Source of the DNA: Octadecabacter algicola
GTDB taxonomy: Bacteria; Pseudomonadota; Alphaproteobacteria; Rhodobacterales; Rhodobacteraceae
Direction of reading: 5' to 3'
Length of the DNA: 64,000 nucleotides
NCBI RefSeq assembly: GCF_021532625.1
Contig: NZ_JAKGAR010000002.1
Span: forward strand, 1-64,000
Shown: one piece after another, positions 44,597-54,734 of the stretch
How the letters are laid out: each line of letters begins with the position of its first letter
How positions within the stretch are numbered: position 1 is the first letter of the stretch
Made by a program: the position numbers and the translations under genes
Notes under the pieces: model-generated
What the model saw: the letters and a program-made list of their open reading frames with translations, nothing else
Databases searched by the model: none
What the model was told of the DNA's origin: nothing

Positions 44597-45544
44597 ATGA
44601 ATGAAATCGATACAAAGATTTTGTCACCAGATGCTGTTGGTCTGACGGTCGCCGCTGAGCTGTTAAGCGGTGGCGGCCTTGTCGCGTTCCCCACAGAAAC
44701 GGTTTACGGATTGGGTGTAGATGCCCGCAATAGCGATGCTGTGGCACGTTTGTATGCGGCCAAGGGGCGACCAAGTTTCAACCCTTTGATCGTGCACGTG
44801 GAGACTCTGGCTGTCGCTGAAACCTTGGTCGAATTTGACGAAGACGCGTTACGGTTGGCGTCGGCGTTTTGGCCGGGCGCATTGACGCTGGTTTTGCCGC
44901 TGAAAGACGGGGCAGGGATTTCGCCGCTGGTTACAGCAGGATTGGACACGCTGGCGGTGCGGGTGCCGGATCATGCATTGGCACAGTCGTTGTTGGCCGC
45001 ATACGGGGGGCCGATTGCGGCACCCTCTGCTAACCCGTCAGGGCAAGTGAGCCCTACAAGTTTTGCCCATGTTCGTGACCAGATGGTGGGGCGGATCGAT
45101 GGGATCGTTGAGGGCGGAACCTGTGGTGTAGGTCTGGAATCGACGATAGTGGCGACACGCCCAGTGCCAACATTGTTGCGCGCTGGAGGCCTTCCAAGTG
45201 AGGCGATCGAAGCCGCGTTGGGGCAAGAACTTGCACAAGCAGGTGATGCTGCAGCCCCAAATTCACCGGGGCAACTCGCGTCACATTATGCGCCGAAAGG
45301 CGACGTGCGCTTGAACGCTGTGGACGTCAGAGTTGGCGAAACCTTGTTGGGGTTTGGTGCTGTTGAAGCGGCTATCAACCTGTCTGCGTCAGGTGATTTG
45401 GTCGAGGCGGCCGCGAACTTGTTTAATGCATTGCATCAGTTAAATGCGCTGGGCGCGGAAAAGATCGCGGTGTCGCCGATCCCCGAGCATGGTTTGGGTC
45501 GTGCAATCAACGACCGTCTTCGCCGCGCAGCTGCGCCAAGATAG
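44597..45544 (+). CDS. L-threonylcarbamoyladenylate synthase, Sua5 type
   Basis: Enzyme of 315 residues that makes the threonylcarbamoyl-AMP used for the t6A modification of tRNA. The YrdC core holds GGLVAFPTETVYGLG, RPSFNPLIVHV, PLTL-like WPGALTLVLPLK and PSANPSGQVSPTSF. The extra C-terminal Sua5 domain begins at SPGQLASHYAPKGD near residue 230. The 315-residue length therefore marks the long Sua5 form rather than the short YrdC form. Confidence 0.94.
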   Translation: MNEIDTKILSPDAVGLTVAAELLSGGGLVAFPTETVYGLGVDARNSDAVARLYAAKGRPSFNPLIVHVETLAVAETLVEFDEDALRLASAFWPGALTLVLPLKDGAGISPLVTAGLDTLAVRVPDHALAQSLLAAYGGPIAAPSANPSGQVSPTSFAHVRDQMVGRIDGIVEGGTCGVGLESTIVATRPVPTLLRAGGLPSEAIEAALGQELAQAGDAAAPNSPGQLASHYAPKGDVRLNAVDVRVGETLLGFGAVEAAINLSASGDLVEAAANLFNALHQLNALGAEKIAVSPIPEHGLGRAINDRLRRAAAPR

Positions 45545-45549
45545 TGCGG

Positions 45550-46116
45550 TTAGGCAGAACCGCCTGTAGCTGACAACATCAAAGGGTCTATGCCGAGCGT
45601 CTTAAGTGCCGCCGTCCATTTGTGTTCTGCCGCGCGCCCAAAAAGGATGTCTTCATTGGCGTCCGTGACAAGCCAGCCGTTATTTATCAACTCGTTCTCA
45701 AGCTGGTGTGGGCCCCAGCCAGCATAGCCAAGGCCAAGCATTGACCTGTTGGGGCCATTGCCCATCGCGATGTCTTCTAGAATATCCAATGTCGCGGTCA
45801 TTGCGATACCGTTGGACACATTCATTGTGCCTGCGCCAGATGCATAGTCCGATGTGTGCAACACAAACCCGCGGCCCGTCTCAACGGGGCCGCCATAGTG
45901 AATGCGAACATCGACCGTTAGCTCCCCCTCGTCGATGGACAACTGTTCGAGGAGATCGCCAAAACGGACTTCGGGAGTGGGTTTGTTGATGATGAGCCCC
46001 ATAGCGCCCTCCGCGGAATGCGCGCAGATATAGATGACAGAATGGTCGAACCGCGGGTCCCCCATGTCGGGCATCGCAATCAGGAGTTTTCCAAGAAGGT
46101 TAGTGCTATCGGTCAT
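45550..46116 (-). CDS. YqgE/AlgH family protein
   Basis: Protein of 188 residues with the family start [40 protein letters not shown] and the C-terminal [19 protein letters not shown]. The biochemical role of YqgE/AlgH (DUF179) proteins is not settled. It converges on the Sua5-type gene with 5 nt between and is divergent from the DsbD-type gene. Confidence 0.93.
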   Translation of the reverse strand: MTDSTNLLGKLLIAMPDMGDPRFDHSVIYICAHSAEGAMGLIINKPTPEVRFGDLLEQLSIDEGELTVDVRIHYGGPVETGRGFVLHTSDYASGAGTMNVSNGIAMTATLDILEDIAMGNGPNRSMLGLGYAGWGPHQLENELINNGWLVTDANEDILFGRAAEHKWTAALKTLGIDPLMLSATGGSA

Positions 46117-46229
46117 TGGTTCAAGATGGGACGCGGACGACGGAGGCGCAAGGGGTTGAGCGCGTTGTCTGACATATCCTTAACCCAAACGTGACTTTCC
46201 TTTGAACGCAAGATGTTCGAAGAAGATGC

Positions 46230-47030
46230 ATGATTGAACGAATTTCTGTTTCCTTGATTGCGCTTTGTGTGGCTGCCCCTGTGTGGGCCGGGCCAGCGGA
46301 TGGTGTGGTTGAACTTGAAGTCTTGCCGGGATGGCGGACCGACAACGGCACCCATATGGCTGGACTTCAATTGCAGCTTGCCGACGGCTGGAAAACCTAT
46401 TGGCGCGCGCCAGGTGATGGTGGCATTCCCCCGCGTTTTGGCTGGCAAGGATCACAAAACCTGACGGGCGCGGCGTTCCATTGGCCGGTGCCCGAAGTGT
46501 TTGACCAAAACGGGATGCGATCCATTGGGTATTCGCAATCTGTCGTGATTCCGGTTGAACTATCGGTCACGGATGACACGGCGCCGGCACTGATGCGAGG
46601 CCAAGTACAGATTGGTGTATGTGATGAAATTTGCGTGCCGGTACTCCTTGAATTTGATACGGCGTTACCTGCGGATGGTGCGCGAGACCCCGCAATCATC
46701 GCAGCTTTGCTGGACCGGCCTCAGACCTCTGTTGAGGCAGGCGTTGGTGATGTGACTTGCGCAATTGATCCGGTTGAAAACGGGCTACGTGTGACTGCGC
46801 GAGTGGACATGCCGCCGATGGCTGGCGACGAAGCCGTGGTGATCGAGGCTGGCGATCAACAAGTCTGGGTGTCTCAACCCCAGACTTGGCGCGATGGTGA
46901 TGCGTTGTTTGCGCGATCTGACATGATCCATGTGAACGGTGGCGGCTTTGCCCTCAACCGTTCCGAGGTGCGGATAACTGTGATTGCAGGCAATCAGTCG
47001 GTCGACATTCTGGGGTGCGGCGCAAACTAG
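46230..47030 (+). CDS. Periplasmic DsbD N-terminal-domain-like protein
   Basis: Exported protein of 266 residues: signal peptide RISVSLIALCVAAPVWA, then an immunoglobulin-like domain of the DsbD alpha type with GWKTYWRAPGDGGIPPRFGW and the pair QIGVCDEICVPVL, whose two cysteines could form a redox-active disulfide. There is no membrane domain or thioredoxin domain, so it is likely a single redox or chaperone module whose electron donor is not in the window. It ends with a 4-nt overlap with the convergent RND permease gene. Confidence 0.85.
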   Translation: MIERISVSLIALCVAAPVWAGPADGVVELEVLPGWRTDNGTHMAGLQLQLADGWKTYWRAPGDGGIPPRFGWQGSQNLTGAAFHWPVPEVFDQNGMRSIGYSQSVVIPVELSVTDDTAPALMRGQVQIGVCDEICVPVLLEFDTALPADGARDPAIIAALLDRPQTSVEAGVGDVTCAIDPVENGLRVTARVDMPPMAGDEAVVIEAGDQQVWVSQPQTWRDGDALFARSDMIHVNGGGFALNRSEVRITVIAGNQSVDILGCGAN

Positions 47031-50000
47031 GCTGTTGCGATCCTGTCTGCCTTACTGCTTGACCGCATCACGAATAGAGCCGTCACAAGATAGACAATCA
47101 GCAAAAAGATCAATGTCAGGGCTGCAAATACTACGATTGAGATCGCTATGCTGCTGCCGAGCATTGGTATCAACGAGCGACCCGTTAGCATCACGGGGGC
47201 GACGATAGCCCCGAAAAGTGCCAGCGCGCCTAGAGCCGCAATGCGTGTCGGCCAAACGGCTGCGCCTGCGCGGTTTGTCAGGGCGCGTTTGGCGGATCGA
47301 ACCTGCACGGCAACGTCGCTTTGCATCGCCATGAGGGACGGCACGATAAACAACACCAAAACCATGCCAAAGCCCAAGCCGTAGACCAGCGTAATAACTG
47401 TGGGTTTCAAGAACTCCGCTTGGCTTGATCCCTCGTAGAGAAGCGGCGCAAGGCCAAGAACCGTGGTCAGCGTCGTCAGGAGAACAGGGCGCAGGCGGTC
47501 ACTGACGCCATCGATAATGGCGGGTTTCATGCCACGGGTTTCGGCATATTCATCAATGGTTTTCACAAGTACGATTGAATCGTTGATGATGATGCCGGTC
47601 ATGCCCAGCAGGCCGACCACCGTAAACATAGACAGCGGAACCTCCCAGATAATATGGCCGTAAATGGTCCCGATCAGACCAAACGGGATAATCGCCATCA
47701 CAACAATAGGCCGTGTCCAGCTTTGAAAAATCCACGCCAAGACTAAGAAAATACCGGCTAAACAGAAGATGAGACCTGTGCGGGCGTCGTTTAGGAACGC
47801 GTCCTCTTGCTCGCTAAGCCCGGAAAGAGTGGTTGAGACGCTGTAGGCCGCTTGAATGCGCGGTAGGATATCGTCTTGGATCAGGGTCTGGATTTCCGTG
47901 GCGCGGTCGGCGTCGTCTTCGGCAAGATCTGCGGTCACAGAAATAAGCTGGACACCGTTCTCGCGCGTAACCGTCGAGAACCCGTTGCGGGACGTGACCG
48001 TTATGATATCGGCCAAGGCCACATAGGCGCCACTGCTGGCGCGCATCTGGCTGCGATCAAGGAAGTCTGCTGTAAGTTCGCCCGCCGGAAGTTCGACGCG
48101 GATAGTGGCAGAGCGAGGACCATCAGGATAGGTCGCGGCCTCAATCCCGCCGAGACGGTCGCGCAGCACGCTGCCCAACCCATCAATGGTGAAGCCAAGC
48201 GCTTGGCCTTGCGGGGTTAGTTCGAGGACGAGTTCTTCTTTATCGTAAGCAAGAGAGTCTTCAATTGCAGACACCTCACCAAACTGGGCGAGTTCAACTT
48301 TGAGCGCTTCGGCGGCGGCTTTCAGGATTTCAGAATTGGCGCCGAACAGTTGCACATCGATTGCATCGCCACCCGGGCCACTACCAAATCTGCGGAAGGA
48401 CACAGTTTCCAACATCGGGTGCCGGATCACGCGATCCTGCAGCGCGGTTACAAAATCGGAACTGGAATAAGGGCGCAGGTCTGCGTCGATCAATTCAATG
48501 GCAATTGACCCCAATTGGTCGGCGTCTTTGGTGTCGGATCCCGCGATCCCACGACCCGAGTTGCCGCCGATTTCAGCAATCACATAGTCGAGCGGGTTTG
48601 TTCCGTGTTCGGCTTCGAATTCTGCGCCCAACGTCTCTGTGACGTCTTGCAGGGTCTGCATCATTTCCATCGTGTCCGTTCGGGTTGCACCGGGGAGCAT
48701 GGCGAAGTTCCCCGTGACGCTGCCCTGTTCCGGCGAGCTGAAGAAGCGCCATTGAACGTCACCTCGGATGAACGAAGCAGCCTGCAATGATAAAAGCACA
48801 ACAGCCAAAGCCATGACAGGATAGCGCGCCCAGATCACGCCAGCCATGAAGGGGCGGAATAGGGTTTCTTTGAACCAATCGAACCCTCGGTTCACCACAC
48901 GGGACGGCGCATCGTACCATTTATTTCCGCCCGTGTGTGACAGAGCTTTGTACATGTGGTGGGGCAGGATAAAGAAACACTCAAGCAAGGATGCGATAAG
49001 AACGACAATCACCGTGAACGGGATGTCGGAAATAAGATCCCCAAAACGCCCACCCACAAGCACCAGCGCAAAGAATGCGATGATTGTCGTAAGCGTCGCG
49101 GAAAACACAGGGCTGAACATTTTCTTCGCGGCGTTTTCGGCGGCTTGGGCGGGGTCCTCGCCAAGTTTACGGTGACGATAGTCAGCGTGCTCGCCGACTA
49201 CGATGGCATCATCCACCACGATCCCCAATGTAATGATCAGTGCAAACAGCGAAATCATATTGATCGTCAGACCGGCAAACCACATCAGCGCAATCGCACC
49301 ACACATGGCAGCGGGAATACCTGCCGCGACCCAGAACGCCGTCCTAGCATTTAGGAACAAGAATAACAGAGTGACCACTAGGGCGAGCCCTAGAAGTGCG
49401 TTTTCGTAAAGGATGTTAAGGCGGCCAGTGATCTGTTCAGCCCGTGCCCGAATAAGGTCTATACTTGACCCGTTGGGGAGGGTTTCGGCATAGCTTTGGG
49501 CGACCTGTTCGACCGTCTCTTGTAGCTTGATCGCATCGCCTGTTGCAGCACGGTCCACGCGGATTGAAATCGCTGGGTTGCCACCAACGAAGTAGGTACG
49601 TTCGCGGTCAACCCCTTCCACGAAGACTTGAGCGACGTCGCCTACGGTCAGGGTCGCGCCATTCAGATCGGTGCGAAGAACGATCGCTTCGATTTCATCA
49701 GCAGTGCGGCGTTCAACGCCGGTCCGCACGCGCGCAGCGCCACTAACGTCGCCAACGGGGTCAGCGGTGACTTCCTGAGCGATAGCATTGGAAATCTCTG
49801 ACATAGAGATGTCGTATTGCACCAGCGCAATAGACGGAACTTCGATGATCGTAGAGGGCGCAGCGACGCCGCGGATGGTTGTACGGGTTACGCCTTGCGC
49901 AAACAGGCGAACGACAAATTCATCTGCAAAGCGGGCCAGTTGAGCCGGCGCAACGGGCCCAGTTATCACAACGTCCGTAACGCGATCAGACCATTGGCCG

Positions 50001-50401
50001 CGACGCACAGTTGGGTCTTCGGCGTCATCGGGGAGGTTGGATGTGGCGTCCACGGCCAATTGAACATCTTCTGTGGCTTTCGCCATGTCCCAACCGGGTT
50101 CGAATTCGAGGAAAATACGTGCGGAGCCCTCAGACGATGTGGATGTTGTTGTGACAACGCCCTCAACACCTAACAAGGCGGGCTGCAAGACTTGGACGAC
50201 AGCGTCATCGACGTCTTCTGCGCCAGCGCCTGTCCATTGAACAGAGACCGAAACACTATCGACGATCACGTCGGGAAAAAACTGTGCCCGCATTTTGGGA
50301 AAGGCCGCAATGCCTGCTCCAAGCATAATTATCAGCAACAAGTTTGCCGCCGTCGCATGGCGGGTCAGGTAGGACAGGATACCGCCAGCGGACATCTTCA
50401 T
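47027..50401 (-). CDS. RND family efflux permease
   Basis: Proton-driven inner-membrane pump of 1124 residues. The first segment is LTRHATAANLLLIIMLGAGI; TM4 carries the proton-relay pair in LGIVVDDAIVVGEHADYRH, and two large periplasmic loops with the usual repeat structure follow TM1 and TM7. The 12-segment plan is complete. Length is slightly above the AcrB type (about 1050). It overlaps the adaptor gene by 4 nt. No outer-membrane channel gene lies nearby. Confidence 0.94.
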   Translation of the reverse strand: MKMSAGGILSYLTRHATAANLLLIIMLGAGIAAFPKMRAQFFPDVIVDSVSVSVQWTGAGAEDVDDAVVQVLQPALLGVEGVVTTTSTSSEGSARIFLEFEPGWDMAKATEDVQLAVDATSNLPDDAEDPTVRRGQWSDRVTDVVITGPVAPAQLARFADEFVVRLFAQGVTRTTIRGVAAPSTIIEVPSIALVQYDISMSEISNAIAQEVTADPVGDVSGAARVRTGVERRTADEIEAIVLRTDLNGATLTVGDVAQVFVEGVDRERTYFVGGNPAISIRVDRAATGDAIKLQETVEQVAQSYAETLPNGSSIDLIRARAEQITGRLNILYENALLGLALVVTLLFLFLNARTAFWVAAGIPAAMCGAIALMWFAGLTINMISLFALIITLGIVVDDAIVVGEHADYRHRKLGEDPAQAAENAAKKMFSPVFSATLTTIIAFFALVLVGGRFGDLISDIPFTVIVVLIASLLECFFILPHHMYKALSHTGGNKWYDAPSRVVNRGFDWFKETLFRPFMAGVIWARYPVMALAVVLLSLQAASFIRGDVQWRFFSSPEQGSVTGNFAMLPGATRTDTMEMMQTLQDVTETLGAEFEAEHGTNPLDYVIAEIGGNSGRGIAGSDTKDADQLGSIAIELIDADLRPYSSSDFVTALQDRVIRHPMLETVSFRRFGSGPGGDAIDVQLFGANSEILKAAAEALKVELAQFGEVSAIEDSLAYDKEELVLELTPQGQALGFTIDGLGSVLRDRLGGIEAATYPDGPRSATIRVELPAGELTADFLDRSQMRASSGAYVALADIITVTSRNGFSTVTRENGVQLISVTADLAEDDADRATEIQTLIQDDILPRIQAAYSVSTTLSGLSEQEDAFLNDARTGLIFCLAGIFLVLAWIFQSWTRPIVVMAIIPFGLIGTIYGHIIWEVPLSMFTVVGLLGMTGIIINDSIVLVKTIDEYAETRGMKPAIIDGVSDRLRPVLLTTLTTVLGLAPLLYEGSSQAEFLKPTVITLVYGLGFGMVLVLFIVPSLMAMQSDVAVQVRSAKRALTNRAGAAVWPTRIAALGALALFGAIVAPVMLTGRSLIPMLGSSIAISIVVFAALTLIFLLIVYLVTALFVMRSSSKADRIATA

Positions 50402-51855
50402 GAGCCCATCCGTTCTTGAATACGAGCGATCACATCACTCGGCACTTCGTCTTGCGCCAATTGTTCCAGCACTCGGGTTTTGACGGGGGGCGGCATACGG
50501 GATGCTTCGACAAAGGCGATCATTTCGGCGCGTTTCTCGTCATCCAATGCTACCATTTCGGGCGCTTCCGGGACCACCGGTTCGGCGGTTGGATCGATAG
50601 GTTGAACCGCAATCCCCGCGCCCAGAAGAGGGGAGCGTTCGGCGACAATCTGTTTGCCGTACAGGTCGCGTGCGCGGATGATGACGTCATCCCCTTGGCG
50701 CCGCAAAACTTCTACATCAACCTCGGACAAACGATTTTCACCGTCCAAAAGCAGGGCGGTTTCATTGGCATCAATTGCTGTAGCTGGGACCAACGCGACG
50801 CCGCGCAATTCAGGTTCTGTAATCGAAACAGTCACAAAGTCGCCGGGCCGCAAGCCTGTGCTCGTATCAAGACGCGCAAACAAAAGACGCCCTGTTTGGC
50901 CCTCGCCAACTGCGGCGCTTTCGCGTGTGATTTGCCCTGTTGCGCTAAGTGTGAAGCCTTGGGTTTCAAGGGAAACGGTGACAGGTGCATTGTTCAATGC
51001 GCCGTCCTCGCCGATCAGACGCGCGTATTGCGCAGTGGACAGACGAAATGACACCTCGAGTTGGTCGTTGTCGATGACTTCGCCAAGGCGTTCATTGGCT
51101 GTGACGCGAACCCCTTGGGTGATCGTGACATCGGCCAATACCCCCGAGTAAGGCGCGTGGATTTCAGTGTCGGTCACGACGCGATCAGCGTCTGCGAGGT
51201 TTAATTGAGCGCGGTCAAGCCGAGTTGCGGCCTGATCCAATCGCGCTTGCGCTTGTGCTTCGGCTTGTCGGCTGGTCAGCACCGACTGGTTTGCTGCCGA
51301 AACTGCAAGTTCGGCGGTTTCTACGGCGGCCGCTGTCCCGACGCCGCGTGTGACCAGATCGTTTTGACGTTGCAGGGCTTGTTGGCGCAGGGTCGCTTGT
51401 TCGGTGGCGGCAGCAACTTCGTCGGTTTCGATGATCAAGGCGCGTTCGGCGTCTCGAACTTCGGCTTCTGCGTCTCTTAGGTCCGCTGCGATACGGTCGC
51501 GGGCGGATTGGGCATCACGGGGGTCAATTTTGACAAGGAGTTCGCCACTTTCGACGCGTCCCCCTTCGACGAAGTTTTCAGACACGTTTAGTACGGTCCC
51601 ACCCGTCAGGGCGCGCAGATCAAAGGTATTGGTGCTGCTGAGTTCGCCAAACACCACAAGGGACGGCGCAATCGTTTCGCGTGTCACTTGTACGACGTTG
51701 ACCGCCATAACCCGTTCGCGTTGCTGAAACCTGCGGGGTTCCGTATTCATGCGTTCCTGTACCGCGAGCCTTACCGTATTGCCGGCCCAAGCGAAGAGGG
51801 CCAGCGTCAGTGACAAAAGAAAAATACCGATCAGGCTGCGTCTAAGAAATTGCAT
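50398..51855 (-). CDS. RND efflux periplasmic adaptor
   Basis: Membrane-fusion protein of 485 residues. A signal-anchor is at residues 5-28; the lipoyl/barrel-sandwich halves are near GELSSTNTFDLRALTGGTVL and DTEIHAPYSGVLADVTITQG, split by a long alpha-hairpin coiled coil (residues about 125-215). The C-terminal tail (about residues 410-485) with acidic and alanine-rich sequence is longer than usual. It feeds the RND permease, which starts within its last 4 nt. Confidence 0.92.
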   Translation of the reverse strand: MQFLRRSLIGIFLLSLTLALFAWAGNTVRLAVQERMNTEPRRFQQRERVMAVNVVQVTRETIAPSLVVFGELSSTNTFDLRALTGGTVLNVSENFVEGGRVESGELLVKIDPRDAQSARDRIAADLRDAEAEVRDAERALIIETDEVAAATEQATLRQQALQRQNDLVTRGVGTAAAVETAELAVSAANQSVLTSRQAEAQAQARLDQAATRLDRAQLNLADADRVVTDTEIHAPYSGVLADVTITQGVRVTANERLGEVIDNDQLEVSFRLSTAQYARLIGEDGALNNAPVTVSLETQGFTLSATGQITRESAAVGEGQTGRLLFARLDTSTGLRPGDFVTVSITEPELRGVALVPATAIDANETALLLDGENRLSEVDVEVLRRQGDDVIIRARDLYGKQIVAERSPLLGAGIAVQPIDPTAEPVVPEAPEMVALDDEKRAEMIAFVEASRMPPPVKTRVLEQLAQDEVPSDVIARIQERMGS

Positions 51856-51950
51856 GTCATGTGGGCCTTTGATGGCGAATATGGGTGCGCGAACTATGTC
51901 TTAATACTACGGACGCATAGAAGAGCTTGGATCTTATACGCACGAGATCG

Positions 51951-52484
51951 TTACTTCCGTCGCTGATGTTCATCCAAACGGGGTAAAATTTCTACGAAAT
52001 TGCACGGCATGTGACGATAATCGAGTTGTTTGACCAAGATTTCATCCCAAGCATCTTTGCAGGCGCCGGTGCTTCCAGGCAAGGCGAATAGGTAAGTGCC
52101 GTTGGCGACCCCGCCCGTCGCACGAGATTGAATGGCGCTTGTGCCGATCTTTTGCATGGAGACAATCGTGAAGACCGTGCCGAAAGCATCGATTTCTTTT
52201 TCATAGACGTCGCGGTGGGCTTCGACTGTCACATCACGCCCCGTAAGGCCCGTGCCGCCGGTGGTTAGAATGACGTCAATCTCAGGATCGGCGCACCAGT
52301 TGCGCAATTGCTCGGCGATTTGCGCTCGCTCATCGCGCAGGATTTTGCGCTCTGCCAAGTGATGACCAGCGTCCCGTAAGCGATCCACCAGCGTTTGGCC
52401 TGATTTGTCTTCGGCAATTGTGCGTGTGTCCGAAACCGTCAAAACGGCAATCCGAACTGGGATGAATTCACGGGAGGAGGTCAT
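51951..52484 (-). CDS. moaB: Molybdenum cofactor biosynthesis protein B
   Basis: MoaB/MogA-fold protein of 177 residues that probably adenylates molybdopterin before metal insertion. Conserved parts are IAVLTVSDTRTIAEDKSGQ, ILTTGGTGLTGRDVT and ALPGSTGACKDAWDEI. The ATG at 52484 overlaps the stop of the upstream gene (ATGA) and has GGGAGGAGG before it. With moaD, moaE, mobA and the XdhC-like gene it makes five cofactor genes in this window. Confidence 0.92.
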   Translation of the reverse strand: MTSSREFIPVRIAVLTVSDTRTIAEDKSGQTLVDRLRDAGHHLAERKILRDERAQIAEQLRNWCADPEIDVILTTGGTGLTGRDVTVEAHRDVYEKEIDAFGTVFTIVSMQKIGTSAIQSRATGGVANGTYLFALPGSTGACKDAWDEILVKQLDYRHMPCNFVEILPRLDEHQRRK

Positions 52485-53260
52485 GTTAGGTCTTTCAGTC
52501 GCGCCTTGAGCGCCAAAAGGTCTGCCCAAGCATCGCGTTTTGCCGCGTTGTGCGACAGCAGATAAGATGGTGCAAACATAGGCAAGGCGGGCAAGGATGC
52601 AGTTTCCACCCAGCGGCCACGAAGGCGTGTCATCCCGCTCTTTTTAAGCAAGGCCTGACACGGGCCATTGCCCATTAGAACGACGATCTTCGGTGCCGCA
52701 AGGGCGATATGGCGTTCCAAGAATGGTAGCATCATCGCGATTTCGGCTGCGTTGGGTTCCCGGTTCTGAGGAGGATTCCATGGCAGCACAGGCGCGCAGT
52801 AAACTGGGTTATCGCCGCTGCGTCCCATTCCGATTGCGGCAAGCATTTTGTCAAACAGGATGCCACTTGGCCCCGCGAACATCGCGCCTGCGCGGTCTTC
52901 GTTGCGGTCTGGTGCGTCAGTGATGAACATGATCGGAGCGCCAGCGACACCGTCAGAAAAAACCATATTTCGGGCTGCGGCCTTGAGCGTGCAGTGTTCA
53001 AATGCGTCCAAAGCGCCACGCAATTGATCGAGGTCTTGCGCAGCATTCGCTGCCGAAGTGGCCACGGCGGCTGTGTCGACTTCGACTTCTGCTGGTGGGG
53101 GCGGTGGTGCGGCGGGTTTCGCTGAGACCTTTGGCGCAGGCTTTTTGGTTTCCAAAGCATAGCGATCTATCGGGGTGTCTCCGATAGCCTCATCTGCGCC
53201 CATCTCGACCTGCCAGTCGAGGAGCGCTTTCGATGTCCAATATTCAACAGCCGATTCCAT
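52481..53260 (-). CDS. Uracil-DNA glycosylase superfamily protein, altered motifs
   Basis: Protein of 259 residues. An 80-residue alanine/proline-rich N-terminal stretch precedes the family-4-type domain. Motif A is TDAPDRNEDRAG (residues 114-125) where family-4 enzymes have GEAPG-x2-ED, and the motif B region is FAPSYLLSHNAAKRDAW (229-245), with Ala230 where a conserved His is normal and Ser where Arg is. Cys90 is the only clear candidate ligand of the N-terminal iron-sulfur pair. The N-terminal pattern YWTSKALLDWQVEMGADE is typical of alphaproteobacterial members. Glycosylase activity is doubtful. Confidence 0.82.
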   Translation of the reverse strand: MESAVEYWTSKALLDWQVEMGADEAIGDTPIDRYALETKKPAPKVSAKPAAPPPPPAEVEVDTAAVATSAANAAQDLDQLRGALDAFEHCTLKAAARNMVFSDGVAGAPIMFITDAPDRNEDRAGAMFAGPSGILFDKMLAAIGMGRSGDNPVYCAPVLPWNPPQNREPNAAEIAMMLPFLERHIALAAPKIVVLMGNGPCQALLKKSGMTRLRGRWVETASLPALPMFAPSYLLSHNAAKRDAWADLLALKARLKDLT

Positions 53261-53358
53261 AACGCATTCTACCGTGCGAAATGAAGGAGTTCACGTGCTG
53301 ATCTTGCCGCGCCTGCATTGGCCCCATATAAGCGCGTGAACCGAAGGGAAGGGCGCCC

Positions 53359-54321
53359 ATGACATACCGTGCTGATCACTTGCTGGGGATTGAGCATCTC
53401 CACCCAACGGAAATTACGACATTACTGGATTTGGCGGACAGATACGCCGAAGATAACCGCAAAGGCCGTGCCCATCGCGATGTGCTTGAGGGGCTAACCC
53501 AGATTAACATGTTCTTCGAAAACTCGACCCGAACACAGGCGAGTTTCGAGATCGCAGGCAAACGCCTTGGGGCGGATGTGATGAATATGGCAATGCAAGC
53601 GAGCAGTATCAAAAAAGGGGAAACCTTGATTGATACGGCGTTGTCGCTGAATGCTATGCATCCTGATCTTCTGGTGGTGCGGCATCCGAATTCTGGTGCG
53701 GTTGATCTGTTGGCGCAAAAGGTGAACTGCGCCGTGTTGAATGCAGGCGATGGGCGGCACGAACATCCGACGCAGGCTTTGCTAGATGCGTTGACAATCC
53801 GCCGTGCCAAAGGGCGTTTACATCGCCTGTCGATTGCGATTTGCGGTGACGTTGCGCACAGCCGCGTGGCGCGATCCAACATCATGCTGTTAGGCAAGAT
53901 GGAAAACCGCGTTCGGCTGGTTGGTCCGCCGACATTGCTCCCGTCTGGGGTAGAAGACCTTGGAGTTGAGGTGTTTCATGACATGCGCGAAGGGCTGGAA
54001 GACGTCGATGTTGTGATGATGTTGCGCCTGCAAAAGGAGCGCATGGACGGTGGGTTTATCCCGTCTGAGCGCGAGTATTTCCACCGTTATGGATTGGATG
54101 CGGAAAAGCTGTCTTATGCAAAGGACGACGCGATCGTTATGCATCCCGGCCCAATGAACCGCGGCGTTGAAATTGATGGCCAGATTGCCGACGACATCAA
54201 CCGGTCTGTTATTCAGGAACAGGTTGAAATGGGCGTCGCTGTGCGCATGGCTGCAATGGATTTATTGGCGCGTAACCTGCGCGCCAAACGCGGGGCCAAG
54301 GCCGTTGGGGTCATGGTATGA
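53359..54321 (+). CDS. pyrB: Aspartate carbamoyltransferase catalytic subunit
   Basis: Second enzyme of pyrimidine synthesis, 320 residues, joining carbamoyl phosphate and aspartate. The carbamoyl-phosphate site is [19 protein letters not shown] near residue 52 and [16 protein letters not shown] near residue 134; the end has [14 protein letters not shown]. It lies ahead of three small membrane-protein genes and a dihydroorotase-like gene, each overlapping or closely spaced. Confidence 0.96.
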   Translation: MTYRADHLLGIEHLHPTEITTLLDLADRYAEDNRKGRAHRDVLEGLTQINMFFENSTRTQASFEIAGKRLGADVMNMAMQASSIKKGETLIDTALSLNAMHPDLLVVRHPNSGAVDLLAQKVNCAVLNAGDGRHEHPTQALLDALTIRRAKGRLHRLSIAICGDVAHSRVARSNIMLLGKMENRVRLVGPPTLLPSGVEDLGVEVFHDMREGLEDVDVVMMLRLQKERMDGGFIPSEREYFHRYGLDAEKLSYAKDDAIVMHPGPMNRGVEIDGQIADDINRSVIQEQVEMGVAVRMAAMDLLARNLRAKRGAKAVGVMV

Positions 54322-54734
54322 GCAACCTGCCGCCGCTCGAAGACGGTGAAGTCGTGATGTTTGATCACGTGCCGAGCTTTCGGGCTTTCAAGCGGACGGC
54401 GTTGTTGATGATCGCGTTGACGGTTCCTGCTGTCGTTGTGTTTCTGATTGTGTTTCCAGATACTCTTTGGCCCGTAGTTCCGATGTTTGTGACATGCGTG
54501 ATCTTGATGCAGGAACGGGTCCGGCTGGGCCGATACCGTGCGTGGATCACCAACAAGAGAGTGATTTTCCAAGCGGATCAGTCGGTTGCGTTAGACGACA
54601 TCGGAGCCGTTACGAAGAACCGAAATGGCGTGCGTTTGGCGTGGATCAACGGCGGCAAAGGGACGAAATTGCTGTACCCAGAAGACGCGAACGCTCTGAT
54701 CGCCGCGATTGAGACCGCAAAGGGTGCCATATGA
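54318..54734 (+). CDS. PH-domain-like membrane protein
   Basis: Protein of 138 residues that overlaps pyrB by 4 nt. Two hydrophobic segments lie near residues 28-68; the C-terminal half has the bacterial PH (bPH2-type) character [20 protein letters not shown] followed by DDIGAV and a short beta-rich part. I see no catalytic motif. It may bind lipid or scaffold the pyrimidine enzymes, but both are guesses. Confidence 0.65.
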   Translation: MSNLPPLEDGEVVMFDHVPSFRAFKRTALLMIALTVPAVVVFLIVFPDTLWPVVPMFVTCVILMQERVRLGRYRAWITNKRVIFQADQSVALDDIGAVTKNRNGVRLAWINGGKGTKLLYPEDANALIAAIETAKGAI

